Source of the DNA: Porphyra umbilicalis
Lineage: Eukaryota > Rhodophyta > Bangiophyceae > Bangiales > Bangiaceae
Assembly (NCBI GenBank): GCA_002049455.2
Contig: KV918763.1
Span: 620,001 to 684,000, forward strand
DNA length: 64,000 nucleotides
Reading direction: 5' to 3'
Position 1 is the first letter of the stretch, and each line of letters starts with the position of its first letter. Below the pieces are notes generated by a model that did not search any database, was not told the origin of the DNA, and was given only the letters and a program-made list of their open reading frames with translations. Of this stretch, positions 10,910 to 21,282 are shown in pieces. The translations under genes and the position numbers were made by a program.

Positions 10910-11537
10910 TGTCCCTCTTGAAAGTTAGAAATTGACCGTAAAAAACGTGCCAATCTTACCCAATTGGCGGGTGTTCGGCTTATCATTTCCTTCATGTTTT
11001 CTTCCATCCTGCTCTCTTTGAACACAATCTGGGAGTGAACCTGTACACGTGTCCTTCGAGGCCACCACTTCATGGCATCAGACAACGCCACGAGGTGACC
11101 ACCACTCACGTGTCGGTTTTGCTCGCCGCCCTGCAATCGCGAGGGGCCTTTGCTCAGGAATGCACCACTACTATTTGAGCTTTGCTCGTTGGCAGCCAAC
11201 CAGAGCTTGGCAGAGAGATTCCTGCCAGTGAGTGTATTTTCGGATGGAAATGGCTTTGACTAATCACACTCTGAGGCACATAATAATTACGCCAGCCAAG
11301 TTGGGAACACTGTCGCACTGAAGGGACGACGACAAGACGGCCGCCGACCCTGGCCCGCGCCTCCTCGATGCCGTCGACGGCGCGGACGGAGTTGACTGGT
11401 GCATCCCCGCACAGCACCGCAAAGTTTTGTCTTCACGACCGCGAGATATATATTTGGGCAGAAGATATCGTCGACGACCAATCATCGGTCCCAACAAGTT
11501 GTTCTAAACACTGTCGCCGCGTCCCACGCCTAAAGGC
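10910..11537. other. intergenic, no supported gene
   Basis: Low-GC sequence with short overlapping frames on both strands. I see no domain, repeat unit or splice-linked frame that I can support. Confidence 0.35.
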
Positions 11538-12198
11538 CGATTCCACGCATTAAGGCGCATGAGCGCGACTCATATTGGCGCGCACAGAACTCGGCAATGG
11601 AAGGAGCGTGTGTGCTCCGCATGGACGCATCGAGGAGCCTACCTCATGAGCGTTTTTATGACATATTTTCAGGCGGCTACGACGATAGGCTTGAGAGATA
11701 GACGATTTTCCTTGCATCTCACCGTTGTCTTGAACGCCTTTTTGTGGAATAAATGGCCCGCTGATGACGCTGCAGGCGGTAACTCGACGTGGCTAGGCAA
11801 CAAAATGCGTGTCATCGGTGCTGTGGGGAAGTCTAGACGACATATGTGGCCGTTGGTCACATGGGCGGTGGTGGTGGGGGGCAGGTGATGCTCGTAGCCG
11901 GCCGAGAGAAAGTGCATTTCCACGGGATGCCAGATCGGATCAATACGTGTCTTGCATCAGAAATTGGTCAGAGACAGTTCCGGATCTGCAGAGACGAAGA
12001 AAACGGCGCAATTCTGGAGGGACAGAGAACACCGAGGTGTATCTCAGCGCTACAAGATCCTTTGAGCGCCTAGTTCTTTTTCCTTGAGTACCCATGCCAC
12101 GGAGGCCAGTTTTGTTTACTCCTCATGGTTAAAAACACTCTAGAACAGCAGGGAAAACCCTGTCCTGATGCGCCTAATTGCATGGAAAAGACCTTTAG
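11538..12198 (+). repeat. dispersed direct repeat, copy 1 (internally deleted)
   Basis: Aligns from CGATTCCACGCATTAAGG to the CCTTTAG at 12192-12198 with 18794-19590, the same way round and about 90% alike by eye. Copy 1 lacks about 136 bases present in copy 2 (after the CTAC near 11642), so the reading frame that is open in copy 2 is broken here. The two copies lie on either side of both transposase regions. Confidence 0.7.
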
Positions 12199-12538
12199 TC
12201 AAGCCTGCCTCAAGCGGCTCTTTTGGATTTCTGGCCACCTCATTGGGTGGACAGACAGTTTAAAGCTTTCTATTGGCTGCAACCGATTCTGTCGGCTGAT
12301 TTCCAATGCTCGCTGCTTCCGACATGACAAGGCCTCTTTTATGGGCTTGAAAGAGCTCAGGGCCAATGGGCGTGCCACACACGCCTGCCTCCTTTTCACG
12401 ATGTGAAACCCGTTTCTGATTTGCCTTCGCGTTTTCGAGGAGCGCACATCCATCCAACGATGTGCGTGGAGGTCGCTGTTGCTTCTTCTTAATACCCCGC
12501 AAACGCCCACTCGTGCACAGAACGCCAGTGGCGAAAAA
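12199..12538. other. short gap between repeat copy 1 and the transposase ORF
   Basis: Lower-GC sequence, probably the 3' flank of the transposase gene on the minus strand. I see no gene. Confidence 0.35.
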
Positions 12539-14884
12539 CTACTTCTTGGAGAATGCCACAATCACTCCACTGGCCTCCTCAAACTGGCCGTTTGCCCACT
12601 TAGCCCGGTCCTTCGCCCTCTTCTCGAGAGTTGCCAAACTTTCCCGCCTCCAGGCCTTGTTGACACGCAGGCGGCGGTCCCCGGGATGGAGCGCACTACG
12701 AGGCCCCACCTTCCGCTTACGGATTGGCGCCTTGGACCGCCGAAGAGCGTCCGAAGCCACGCCGCTCAACGCCATCGTCTGCACCAGCTTACGACAGGAA
12801 AGCAGAGGCGTCTCAGCCGTAAAGCGAGCCGCATTCTGGTTATAATACCCGTGCCACGACTCAATCGCCTGCTCGCCGTAGAGCCCGGTGCTCCCCCAAC
12901 GCCCCATGAACTCCCACGAATGGAAGAAGAGCACGTGTAGCTTGGGCGAAATGCTCACCCATGGGAAAGATTCCTGGATGAGACTGACGAATGCCCGCGC
13001 GTCGGCCTTAAACCGGTGCTGCTCGGCAGCAGGAATAACAGCTGCACGGTTAAGGGTTGCCATAACGCCGCGCAGCAGCGCCCACCCGCGCTCGTAGGCG
13101 GTCGCCCAATGGGCCGGCACGAGGGGCTGCAGGATTCGCATGATGGCGTGGCTTCTCGCGCCAATTGTGTGGCAGTGCCGACCAATGAAGTTGCCTCCAT
13201 GGTATGGTACAGGCTCCACGCCAATCTCCACGCTCAACGTAGCCGCAAGCGAGTGCGCAAACTGCCGTCCCGTAGATGGCCCGCGCCCTCGCGTTACAGC
13301 CTCAATAGCAATCTGCAGCATCCGCAGCGTAAGCCCAATCAGCAAATGAAGAGGAAGGGGCACGATTTGGGTGGGGGGCACGATGATGACCGGCGGTCGC
13401 TCGATAGACAAATGGGTTGCAAGCCCAAGTCCATCTGGCGTCTCTCCCGACTCGTAGGCGGCCCGCATTTCCCTTAGGTGGGACACGGTTCTCGGAGGGT
13501 GAGTACGACTCAAGTCCTGCACAGTCCCAAACAGCGCGTCCAACAACCACTGCACGTCGCTCGGGCTCTTGGTGCCCAAACACATAGGGCATGGCAGGGA
13601 CGCGCTGTGCCCCTTATGGCCTGCGGTGTTGCATACAGATGGGTAGTCGCTGTTAACGAAGGCACGCACTGCCCGCCGCTGAGGCCCCACAACAACGCCA
13701 GTGAGGGCAAGTTGATGTAACTGTGCCACATGAGGAGCCAGTATGGCTGCTACCTCAGGGTACTTGTCCTTGGACTCAGGGCACACTCCCATCAGGAGGG
13801 TATTTCCGAGTCTGTTCGGGTGTTCTTGGTTCATAAAACCCATCACAACCTTCACATATGACGGGTCACCTCCCCTATCCAAACCAACAGAGATATGGAT
13901 ATTTCTCATGTCAGCCAGAGGGCAGAAATCGCTATACTGAGGTCTCCCAGTGCTGGGGACCTCGTAATCGCGAGTCTGTGGGATAGCCACGCCCTCTGGG
14001 TCAAACGACGGGCGCTCAACGAACAGCCCGCCGGACCACAGATCAGACAGCCGCCCTTCCACCGCGCGACAGAGGTGGCTCAGGTGCGCCCCAGTGTCCA
14101 ATAAGGAAACGTCATTGGCCGGAACCTTCAGAAGGGCAGATCGAGCCTGCCGTAGTGCTTGCGGGCTGGCCATCGGGCTCAAAGCCCCCCCAAAGTACAC
14201 CCGAATCCGGTTGAACTTCGCGTAGCTGATTCCAACGGATGCCAAGAGCCCGACCTGCTCTGTGGCGGTCGGGCGTGGCGGGAGTCTGGGGCCGCGGCTC
14301 CCAGCGGCACTTGGAATGGCACGACCAGCCACGGCCAAGCGCTTGTTGCGCTGGCTCTTACCCACATCAGGTATTAACACGGACGGTTTCCGAGTGTAAA
14401 CACTGACGCGCCCGTTCGCGTGCGACACAGATAAAGCAGTTGGATCCATCCGCGCCAAGATGGCTGCGGCTACACGGTTTAGGTCCAAAGCTGCAGTGTC
14501 TTCGGGCGTCCGAGCCGCGCCTACAAACTCCAAAAACTGGTTGACAGTCTCTTGAGGAGTGAGGCGCGGCGCGCTGGGCGCGCCCGCAGCCGCTGAACCC
14601 TCCAACGTGTGTGGTATGGAGGGCTGCGGCACAGCCGTGCCGCTCACTCCGACGGAGTCACACGTCAAGGCGGGCGCGGGAGTGGTGCGGTGAGGCACAA
14701 AAGGGGAGAAGACGGCCACAGCGGTGCCTGTGCGCGCACCCGGCGAGGGCGCGCCACAGCACGGACCGCTGGCGTGCTCGGAGTCTAGGGTAGAATCTCC
14801 TCCCATCGCTGCGACACCCGATTTGCGCGTCTTGAGCCCCCGTGACTGCACGACCGAGCCGCCCAACTTCGCTGCGTCGCCTGT
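12539..14884 (-). CDS. transposase-like protein of a DNA transposon, last exon
   Basis: About 780 codons open to TAA at 12539. Mid-protein blocks resemble a group of large, poorly classified DDE-type transposases: an acidic DRGGD block, NSDYPSVCN followed by a CPMC knuckle, a PLHLLIGL helix, YHGGNFIGRHCH, SPKLHVLFFHSWEF and a terminal GLYGEQAIESWHGYYNQNA block in which the Glu may be catalytic. The C-terminus is very basic. No ATG starts the frame. A pyrimidine tract of C/T plus CCGCCCAG just before 14884 looks like a splice acceptor (phase 0), so upstream coding sequence, perhaps the Cys/His region at 15.2-15.5 kb, may join here. The first in-frame ATG is at 14806. I cannot name the superfamily. 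The frame is intact, so the copy may be young. Confidence 0.6.
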   Translation of the reverse strand, partial: TGDAAKLGGSVVQSRGLKTRKSGVAAMGGDSTLDSEHASGPCCGAPSPGARTGTAVAVFSPFVPHRTTPAPALTCDSVGVSGTAVPQPSIPHTLEGSAAAGAPSAPRLTPQETVNQFLEFVGAARTPEDTAALDLNRVAAAILARMDPTALSVSHANGRVSVYTRKPSVLIPDVGKSQRNKRLAVAGRAIPSAAGSRGPRLPPRPTATEQVGLLASVGISYAKFNRIRVYFGGALSPMASPQALRQARSALLKVPANDVSLLDTGAHLSHLCRAVEGRLSDLWSGGLFVERPSFDPEGVAIPQTRDYEVPSTGRPQYSDFCPLADMRNIHISVGLDRGGDPSYVKVVMGFMNQEHPNRLGNTLLMGVCPESKDKYPEVAAILAPHVAQLHQLALTGVVVGPQRRAVRAFVNSDYPSVCNTAGHKGHSASLPCPMCLGTKSPSDVQWLLDALFGTVQDLSRTHPPRTVSHLREMRAAYESGETPDGLGLATHLSIERPPVIIVPPTQIVPLPLHLLIGLTLRMLQIAIEAVTRGRGPSTGRQFAHSLAATLSVEIGVEPVPYHGGNFIGRHCHTIGARSHAIMRILQPLVPAHWATAYERGWALLRGVMATLNRAAVIPAAEQHRFKADARAFVSLIQESFPWVSISPKLHVLFFHSWEFMGRWGSTGLYGEQAIESWHGYYNQNAARFTAETPLLSCRKLVQTMALSGVASDALRRSKAPIRKRKVGPRSALHPGDRRLRVNKAWRRESLATLEKRAKDRAKWANGQFEEASGVIVAFSKK

Positions 14885-15567
14885 CTGGGCGGCCGGAAGT
14901 GAGTCACGGAGGGGGGGGGGGGAAGGGCCGCGTTGGCACAAAGCCCGCCTGCCGCCGCGACCAATCGGATGTCAGCCGTCGCCCCCACGGCCACGACAGC
15001 CCCGACTGCCGGTGCCCCGGCAACAGCTGCACCGACCGAACCGGAGCGGTCAGCTGTCGGGACAGTGGGCGGCGAGAGGCACGGATAAGGGGGGGGGGCG
15101 AAATCGTCACCCAACCTGCCCGCCGGTGTCGAGGGCCATGTCGGCGCCACAGCCCGCTGACGACGGACTGCAGCAGCGTAGCACGGGGCGCAATCTCGGT
15201 GCGGAATACCGTCAGCATCTATGTGCGAGCCGCCCTTTCTCCGTCGAAACGGCAGGGCTGCCGCCGCCCCAACGGCCGTTGCCGAATTCTTGCCGTCTAC
15301 GGTTTTTCTTGCCACTGCTTGCCACGCGAGCGCCTCAACTGTATGGGTGAGGAAATGTCGGTGACACAGGGGGCAAAAAAAGGTAAACACTTTACCAGAA
15401 AAAGCTGCTCGGAGCTGGGCAGACGTGGGCACACTGTAAGATTGGAGAAGCAAAGTCGATGGTAAGGTTTGATGCCTTCTAGTGACGAAACCAATAGCGG
15501 TCGGATGGGTACTCTTGGCACAGCCCGAGGCAGCTTCGAGCGGGGAACACGATGACACTGCAACCAC
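14885..15567 (-). other. upstream coding-like region of the transposon with a Cys/His knuckle
   Basis: An open minus-strand frame contains FTFFCPLCHRHFLTHT, like half of a zinc finger, then a CAPCYAA motif. Such N-terminal Cys/His motifs are common in transposases. The frame overlaps the acceptor at 14885 but differs in phase, so it would need splicing or a frameshift to join the main ORF. I could not choose a convincing donor. Confidence 0.35.
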
Positions 15568-16439
15568 AACGGTGACAAACGACCATCCACAAAAGTACCC
15601 ACAGAAATTGATATACGTACCTCAACGGTCGCGGAGGGACGGTGCCGTCCCTGCCACCGCGGAGCATCATTGCGCGGCCGCCGTGCCGTGCCAGATGACT
15701 GTTCGGGGGCGAGGGTGTCCTTCTGGCACCCTGAAGCGGGTGGGGGGGGGGGTAGACAGCACGGTGGCGGCACGATGATGATGAGCCCCGAGGTAGGCGA
15801 TCTTGCAACCGACGGACCTGCTGTCGATGAAGACGGGCCTGCCAATTGCTGTTTCCACCGCCAGCGGCCGCCACAGCCACTGAGATTACTGCAGGAATCG
15901 GGACGCTTTCATCCAATTCGTGTAATGCAACCGGAACTTTCATATCCAAAAGAGCCACCTTGAATAGGCGTGGTCCACAGGGATGAGACATGGCCGACTT
16001 TGTCAATGGGAGTGTTTCAGTGTGATCTGCTGCTCCATTCCAGGCATACCTCTCCAGCGCCGACGGACTGATTTATGATCCCCCGTCCGTTGCTGACAAA
16101 GCGTTTCCCTGCGATCTGTGCAGGTCTCTCATGCGGTGTTCTCTTTCGCTAGGCACTCAGATGCGCGCCGTGCGTGCCATCCAACCGGCCGCTGACCGTG
16201 GTGTTCTTCTTCCATGATCTGCCCCCCGCCCCCCCCCCCGTTCCCCGTTCTTATCCCTAGCTCGTGTGGTTGCGTCTACTACTTCTTGACCGCGGCGTAC
16301 CGCAGTCGCTCCGCGGTGCCAGCGTGCCGCGCTGTCCCCGCACGCTGCCAATGCGGCTTGCCGCGTCTGCCGCGCCTGGCGACGGGTGGTGCGGATGCCT
16401 TCGCCGCCGCCCTCGCCACTGACGGCACCTGCGCGGGCT
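15568..16439. other. intergenic between two transposon remnants, no supported gene
   Basis: Open frames on both strands have no domain and conflict with each other. Probably the 5' flank or terminal region of the 12.5-15.5 kb transposon. Confidence 0.3.
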
Positions 16440-17849
16440 CCACGTGTTGAATGTAGCAGCTGTGTAGCGCTTTTGAGGAGTACGCTGGTGGAACACAACG
16501 GATTTCAAAGGCTTTCCATTTTGTCCCAGCAGCCATGAAGGAGGAATGCTGAGATCCGCAAGCATGGAAAGCGCCCGTGACAAGGTCTCTATTTCACGCC
16601 GTCGCTGCACGGCGTACTCAGCAAGGTTTCTGTTGCTGCTCTGTTCCACTTCGCGCTTGGCTTGGTGGTGGAACTTCTCAAATATGACCTCGCATATTGC
16701 AGACCCAAGCTGCACTAAAGGAACAGTACGATAGAGCAGCTCCAACACGCGATGAACAGATGGTCGCTCCCACTTGCCGTCAAAAAGGTAGCAGTCGATG
16801 CAGCTGAATGATGAGAGGCTCACTCAGCCGCTGTAGGTCAACAATGGTTGGCCTCTCCCTCATGGCCGCCTTTCCGTATAACGAAATCATTGGACGATAA
16901 AACAGGACAGCAGCGAACTGTCGCAGGGCTTGCAGGGCACCGAGGGCAGCAACTACATGCGGAGACGTCGTGTTCGTATGTACGAGATACTGTAGAACTG
17001 TGGGACTCACCGTGATGAGCACCGCGTAGTCCGACATTGGCAACGTTTTTCCATCCATCTTTCCGGGCTCGAACGAAGAAAGGATAGTATGCGTCGGTAC
17101 ATGCTTTGCACTGCGACGCACTTCCTTCGTATATTTGTCACGCTGCTGCACAGAGAGTGCATCGTACGCTTCCATTAAGAGATGAATACCAAGGTTGTAG
17201 TAGAGAAGGTGCGAGGGAGCAACGATGATGCGTTCGTGTATATCAAAGCTTCCGGGACCCCGAACTTCATGTAACCGCATCAACTGGCTTTCGACTCTGT
17301 CTGTCACGCCATTCAGCAGGAGGGCTTCCCTCAAGGTGTCTGCTGACTGACCCACTGATCCTTTAACGGCTACATGAGTCTTTCTCGCGCCCGGGCGCGC
17401 TCCAGGCGTTGACGACAAACACTTCACCGGCTCTACTCATCCTAAGCGTGACTATGCGCTGGCTTGACACGCATGAATTCCAGGGCTCCGGAGGAAGGAG
17501 GCCTGGAAGGACCTCAAGGCACGTGAGCAAGTCATCAACTCGAAGTGCGTGGGATTGGGCATACGTTGCCGGTGAGATCGTGACTTCTTCATCCGTAGCT
17601 ATTGCGAAGCTCTTCAACTTGGCCTTCAACAAGGCCGTACCGGTATCGGCTAAATACTAATGCCTTCTTGAAGTTGTAGCGAGCGGGGTCCCTGGTAGCT
17701 ACTGTTTGGAAGAACTCTGCGGGACGCTCAACTGTTCCAATGCGCGCGTCACCTTGGCTGTGAAGCAGATATGTCGTCACAGGATCCCCAAAGTCCCTGT
17801 TGATGTGTTCAAAGAACGTAATGTATGACACAGTTACATCAGGTAACAA
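16440..17849 (-). pseudogene. decayed second transposase, broken into four frames
   Basis: Four overlapping minus-strand frames run head to tail. 17849-17589 contains FKKALVFSRYRYGLVEGQ. 17632-17363 contains LLTCLEVLPGLLPPEPWNS. 17427-16780 contains SHLLYYNLGIHLLMEAYDAL and a ITVSPTVLQYL block. 16823-16440 contains LELLYRTVPLVQLGSAICEV and FHHQAKREVEQSSNRN. They read as consecutive parts of one transposase-like protein with frame changes between them and no good splice sites at each join. It does not look like the same family as the 12.5-14.9 kb ORF. A spliced gene is a less likely alternative. Confidence 0.5.
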
Positions 17850-18793
17850 CCGGTGGAGATGAGACGGCGCACACAGCAGAGCTCAAGGCAAACGGCGTGC
17901 CCGGGACGCGGGCTCCTGGCACCGCAAACCACAACTGGACGATACCGACGGAGCAGATCAGGCGCAGGGTGGATGCAGTCACCTGCAGGCGCACGGAGTA
18001 CTACGGCACAGGACAGTGGGGGGCGTCTGGGACTGGAGCGGTGCATCAAGAAGAGTGCTGCCACGAGCCCGAGCTCGTGAGTTACATTCACGGGTGGAGC
18101 GACTCCATGTGGGCGCAAGCCCGAGCCGTATACTCTGGTGACATCCAGATGACCCCCACGCTGGTAATGACAGTGCCCAGGATTTTCATTCCGACAGTCT
18201 CAGGGAGTGGACTTGCAGACTATCTCGGTGCAAAGACCTGATATCGTTGTGAGGTGAAGCGCAGGCCCTTCTGCCAGTTGATCCAGGCGACAGTATTTCA
18301 CCCTTTCCTCCGATTGATCTCGCGGACTATCCGACATCCAGTCTCCGTCCGATTCACAGCTCGATCCTCTCTACCATCCTCAGTAAAAAGGACTGGCGGT
18401 CGTCGGGATCAGTTTGCAGGATGTCCTGGAGACAAAGTCCGGGTCGGTTCCTCTGTCGGTTATGGGATGACCCAGGATCAACGGTGGGGGATGTTGACGT
18501 CCTCTCCTCCACTGATCCTGGGATCGTCACATGCTTTTCTCAAAAACGCGTATAACCAACCCTCAGAATCGATCTCGCTGAGTGAGAAAAACTATTCTCA
18601 ATCATATCCCTTGACAATTCCTAATCCGTGGCGGGGATTAAGTAAGGACGAGCACACAACACGCTGTGTACCCGTCGGACCGTTCAAGGGCACCTGATGG
18701 CACCAAATCGTGCACGGCAAGAAAGAAAGGTTCATTTTTTCGAGTAAGTAGGTTCAATAAATCCTCAAGACCAGGAGACTACACACTTAAGCT
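17850..18793. other. intergenic, no supported gene
   Basis: Mixed-composition sequence with short, mutually overlapping frames. No motif recognised. Confidence 0.35.
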
Positions 18794-19590
18794 CGATTCC
18801 ACGCATTAAGGCGCATGAGCGCGACTCATATTGGCACGCACAGAACTCGGCAATGGAACGAGCGTTGGCGCTCCGCATGGACGCATCCTGGAGCCTACAG
18901 CCGTTCTCCCAAGAATCCCGCACTCCAACTGCTGCCAAAGAGTTCCAAATCGGCCTCTACGACCCCGCAGAGGCCGGTTTGGATCACTTTTGGGACAGTT
19001 GCAGTGTGGGATTTTTCGGAGAGCGGCCGTACCTCATCAAATATTTTATGACACACTTTCAGGCGGCTACGATTTTAGGCTTGAGAAATAGACGTTTTTC
19101 CTTGCAACCAACCGCTGTCTTGAACGCCGTTTTGTGGAATAAATGGCCCGCTGATGACGCTGCAGGCGGTAACTCGACGTGGCGAGGCAACAAAATGCGC
19201 GTCATCGGTGCTGCGGGGAGGTCTGGACGACATTTGTCGCCGTTGGTCAACATTGGCGGTGGTTGTGGGGGGCAGGCGATGCTCGTAGCCGACCGAGAGA
19301 CAGTGCATTTCCATGGGATGCCAGATCGAATCAATACGTGTCTTGCATCAGAAACTGTTCAGAGCCAGTTCCGGATCGGCAGAGACGAAGAAAACGGCGC
19401 GATTCTGGAGGGACAGAGAAGCACCGATGTGTATCTCAGCGCTTCAAGATTCTGTGAGCGCCTAGTTCTTTTTCCTTGAGTACCCATACCACGGAGACCA
19501 GTTCTGTTTACTCCTCATGGTTAAAAAAAGTCTAGAACAGCCGGGAAACCCCTTTCCTCATGCACCTAAATGCAAGGAATATACCTTTAG
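18794..19590 (+). repeat. dispersed direct repeat, copy 2 (full length)
   Basis: The longer partner of 11538-12198 (797 versus 661 bases). It keeps an internal block (about 18902-19040) missing from copy 1. It lies 7.26 kb downstream of copy 1 in the same orientation. Confidence 0.7.
18853..19479 (+). CDS. open frame inside repeat copy 2 (unrecognised, ~208 aa)
   Basis: The frame opens at ATG 18853 and ends at TGA 19479. It has balanced amino-acid composition unlike the Arg/Ala-rich shadow frames of this window, with phrases such as FQIGLYDPAEAGLDHFWDSC, YLIKYFMTHFQAATILGLR and VHFHGMPDRINTCLASE. The homologous frame in copy 1 is disrupted by the ~136-base loss. I recognise no domain. It could be part of a transposon protein or a fragment of a captured gene. 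Confidence 0.35.
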   Translation: MERALALRMDASWSLQPFSQESRTPTAAKEFQIGLYDPAEAGLDHFWDSCSVGFFGERPYLIKYFMTHFQAATILGLRNRRFSLQPTAVLNAVLWNKWPADDAAGGNSTWRGNKMRVIGAAGRSGRHLSPLVNIGGGCGGQAMLVADRETVHFHGMPDRINTCLASETVQSQFRIGRDEENGAILEGQRSTDVYLSASRFCERLVLFP

Positions 19591-21282
19591 GAATGAAGGA
19601 TGCGGCAGATCTCGCAACCCGCAATGCACCATCTCTTTCAGGCGCGGGAGTGGGCTCCCGCCGCGGAGGCGGCGGCCGCGGGGTGGGGGCCTTGGCGGCG
19701 GTCGTGGTCGGCTGGGAAGATAAGCAAGCCAGCGAATGGCGATCAGGAGGGTGCCGGCCGGCACCACAAAGGTGGGGAGGTGGGCATGAGCGGGCGTCTA
19801 TCGCCAAGGTACGTGATTGTGTTGGCAGTGTCAGGCAAGCTGCACGGGAAAGCCTCTACCAAAGCGCAGAGATAAAACCGCTTTTTTTCTTTTTTTTGTA
19901 CCTACAGACGCACACACAGAGTTCCTGACGCCCTCGCACCACTGGCGACTTAGGGCGCCATCCGAGCACACGCATGCCTATCAAAGCGCACACAAGACAC
20001 ACGCACAAACGTTGAAGGTGTGTCTCTCCATTGCCAACAGCCACTCAGAGCGCACACGAGACACACAACAAGAAAGGATACACACAAAGCGCCAAAGCGC
20101 CGGCCCGTACAAGGGCGCCATTCCACAAAGTCACAACTCCGTCAAGCCTGCGTCATCGTTCTCCCGCCTCGTGTCAGCGAACGCGAAGTCCATCGACTCC
20201 TCATCCACGTCGGGTGCCGCTACCTCATGGGCGAACTCCTCGCGACCCCCGCGGCGCCGTACCGTCTGGCTGCACTGGCTTTCGCCGCCGGCCGGCCCAC
20301 TTTTCGTCGTGCCCGCCGCCGCCAAGTTGCGGGCCCTTGTGGCTTGCGCTCCGGCGCCATGCTTGGCGTCTGCCACTCTCTTGGCGGCCATGGGGGTTCG
20401 GATGCGCGCCTCGGTAAAATCGCGGCCGCCGTTCGCTGCCATCGTCACCTTAGACTGACGGCTGCCCATTTCCGTCCAGCGGTCACTGCTAATGGGCACA
20501 ACCGCCAACATACCGGGGAGCGGCATCACGGGCGACGAGTCGCCACTGATGCCGATCGTGATGACCGGGGCTGCCGTCCGTGACAACATCGGCGGCAAAA
20601 CGACGCGCTACAGCGGCAGCAGCGGCTGCTGAACCGTCGCCGTGCGTGTCGGCGCCGGCAGCAAGTGGTCAATTGGCACCACCCCGCAGATGGGCGATGA
20701 CAGGCGGAGTCGCAAGACCTGTGGCAGAGACGTGGGCGCCGGCGGCGCGGCCGTTGGGAGCATTGTTGGAGGAGGGTTCGGAAGCGGAGGCAGTGGCGGT
20801 AGAGGCCGAGGTGGCGGTGGTGGAAGCGGCGAGAACAGCGAGAGCGGGGGCACCGGAAATTTTGGGGGCGGAGGTCATTCGGTTCGCCGACGAGCAGCAC
20901 TTGAAGGCGGCGGCGACAGAGGACGTGACGGCTACTGCGTCCCGGACCCTACCATCGCAGCCGTGGACGGCACGCCATATGTGGCCGCCGCTGCACCAAG
21001 GGAACCCGCACGCATGGGCCCCCGCGACGACGCATGCCGCTTGAAAACCTGCCTTACCAATGCAGCAGCTGCCTGTGAGAAGGTCGCAGGTTTGGCTGAT
21101 CGCGAGCCTCAACTCGCGTAGCCGGCCTCAGCCGACTGAAGGCGTCGGCGGCGGCGCAGCATCCGCCGCCGCGTCTCGGCGGCCACCCACTGCCGAGCCT
21201 CCTTCGAACCCCGCATACTGCTAGAAAAGAAGAACGACTGGTCCATTTGGTCTATGGCTGTCTCTGGCACAGGGCTCAGGCT
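19591..21282. other. no confidently supported gene
   Basis: Long frames exist on both strands (for example minus 20598-20131, ending MDFAFADTRRENDDAGLTEL, and plus 20580-21044), but they overlap each other and show no domain. The minus frame could be a C-terminal remnant belonging to the SANT-like pseudogene unit downstream. The region around 19880-20100 is AC-rich. Confidence 0.3.
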
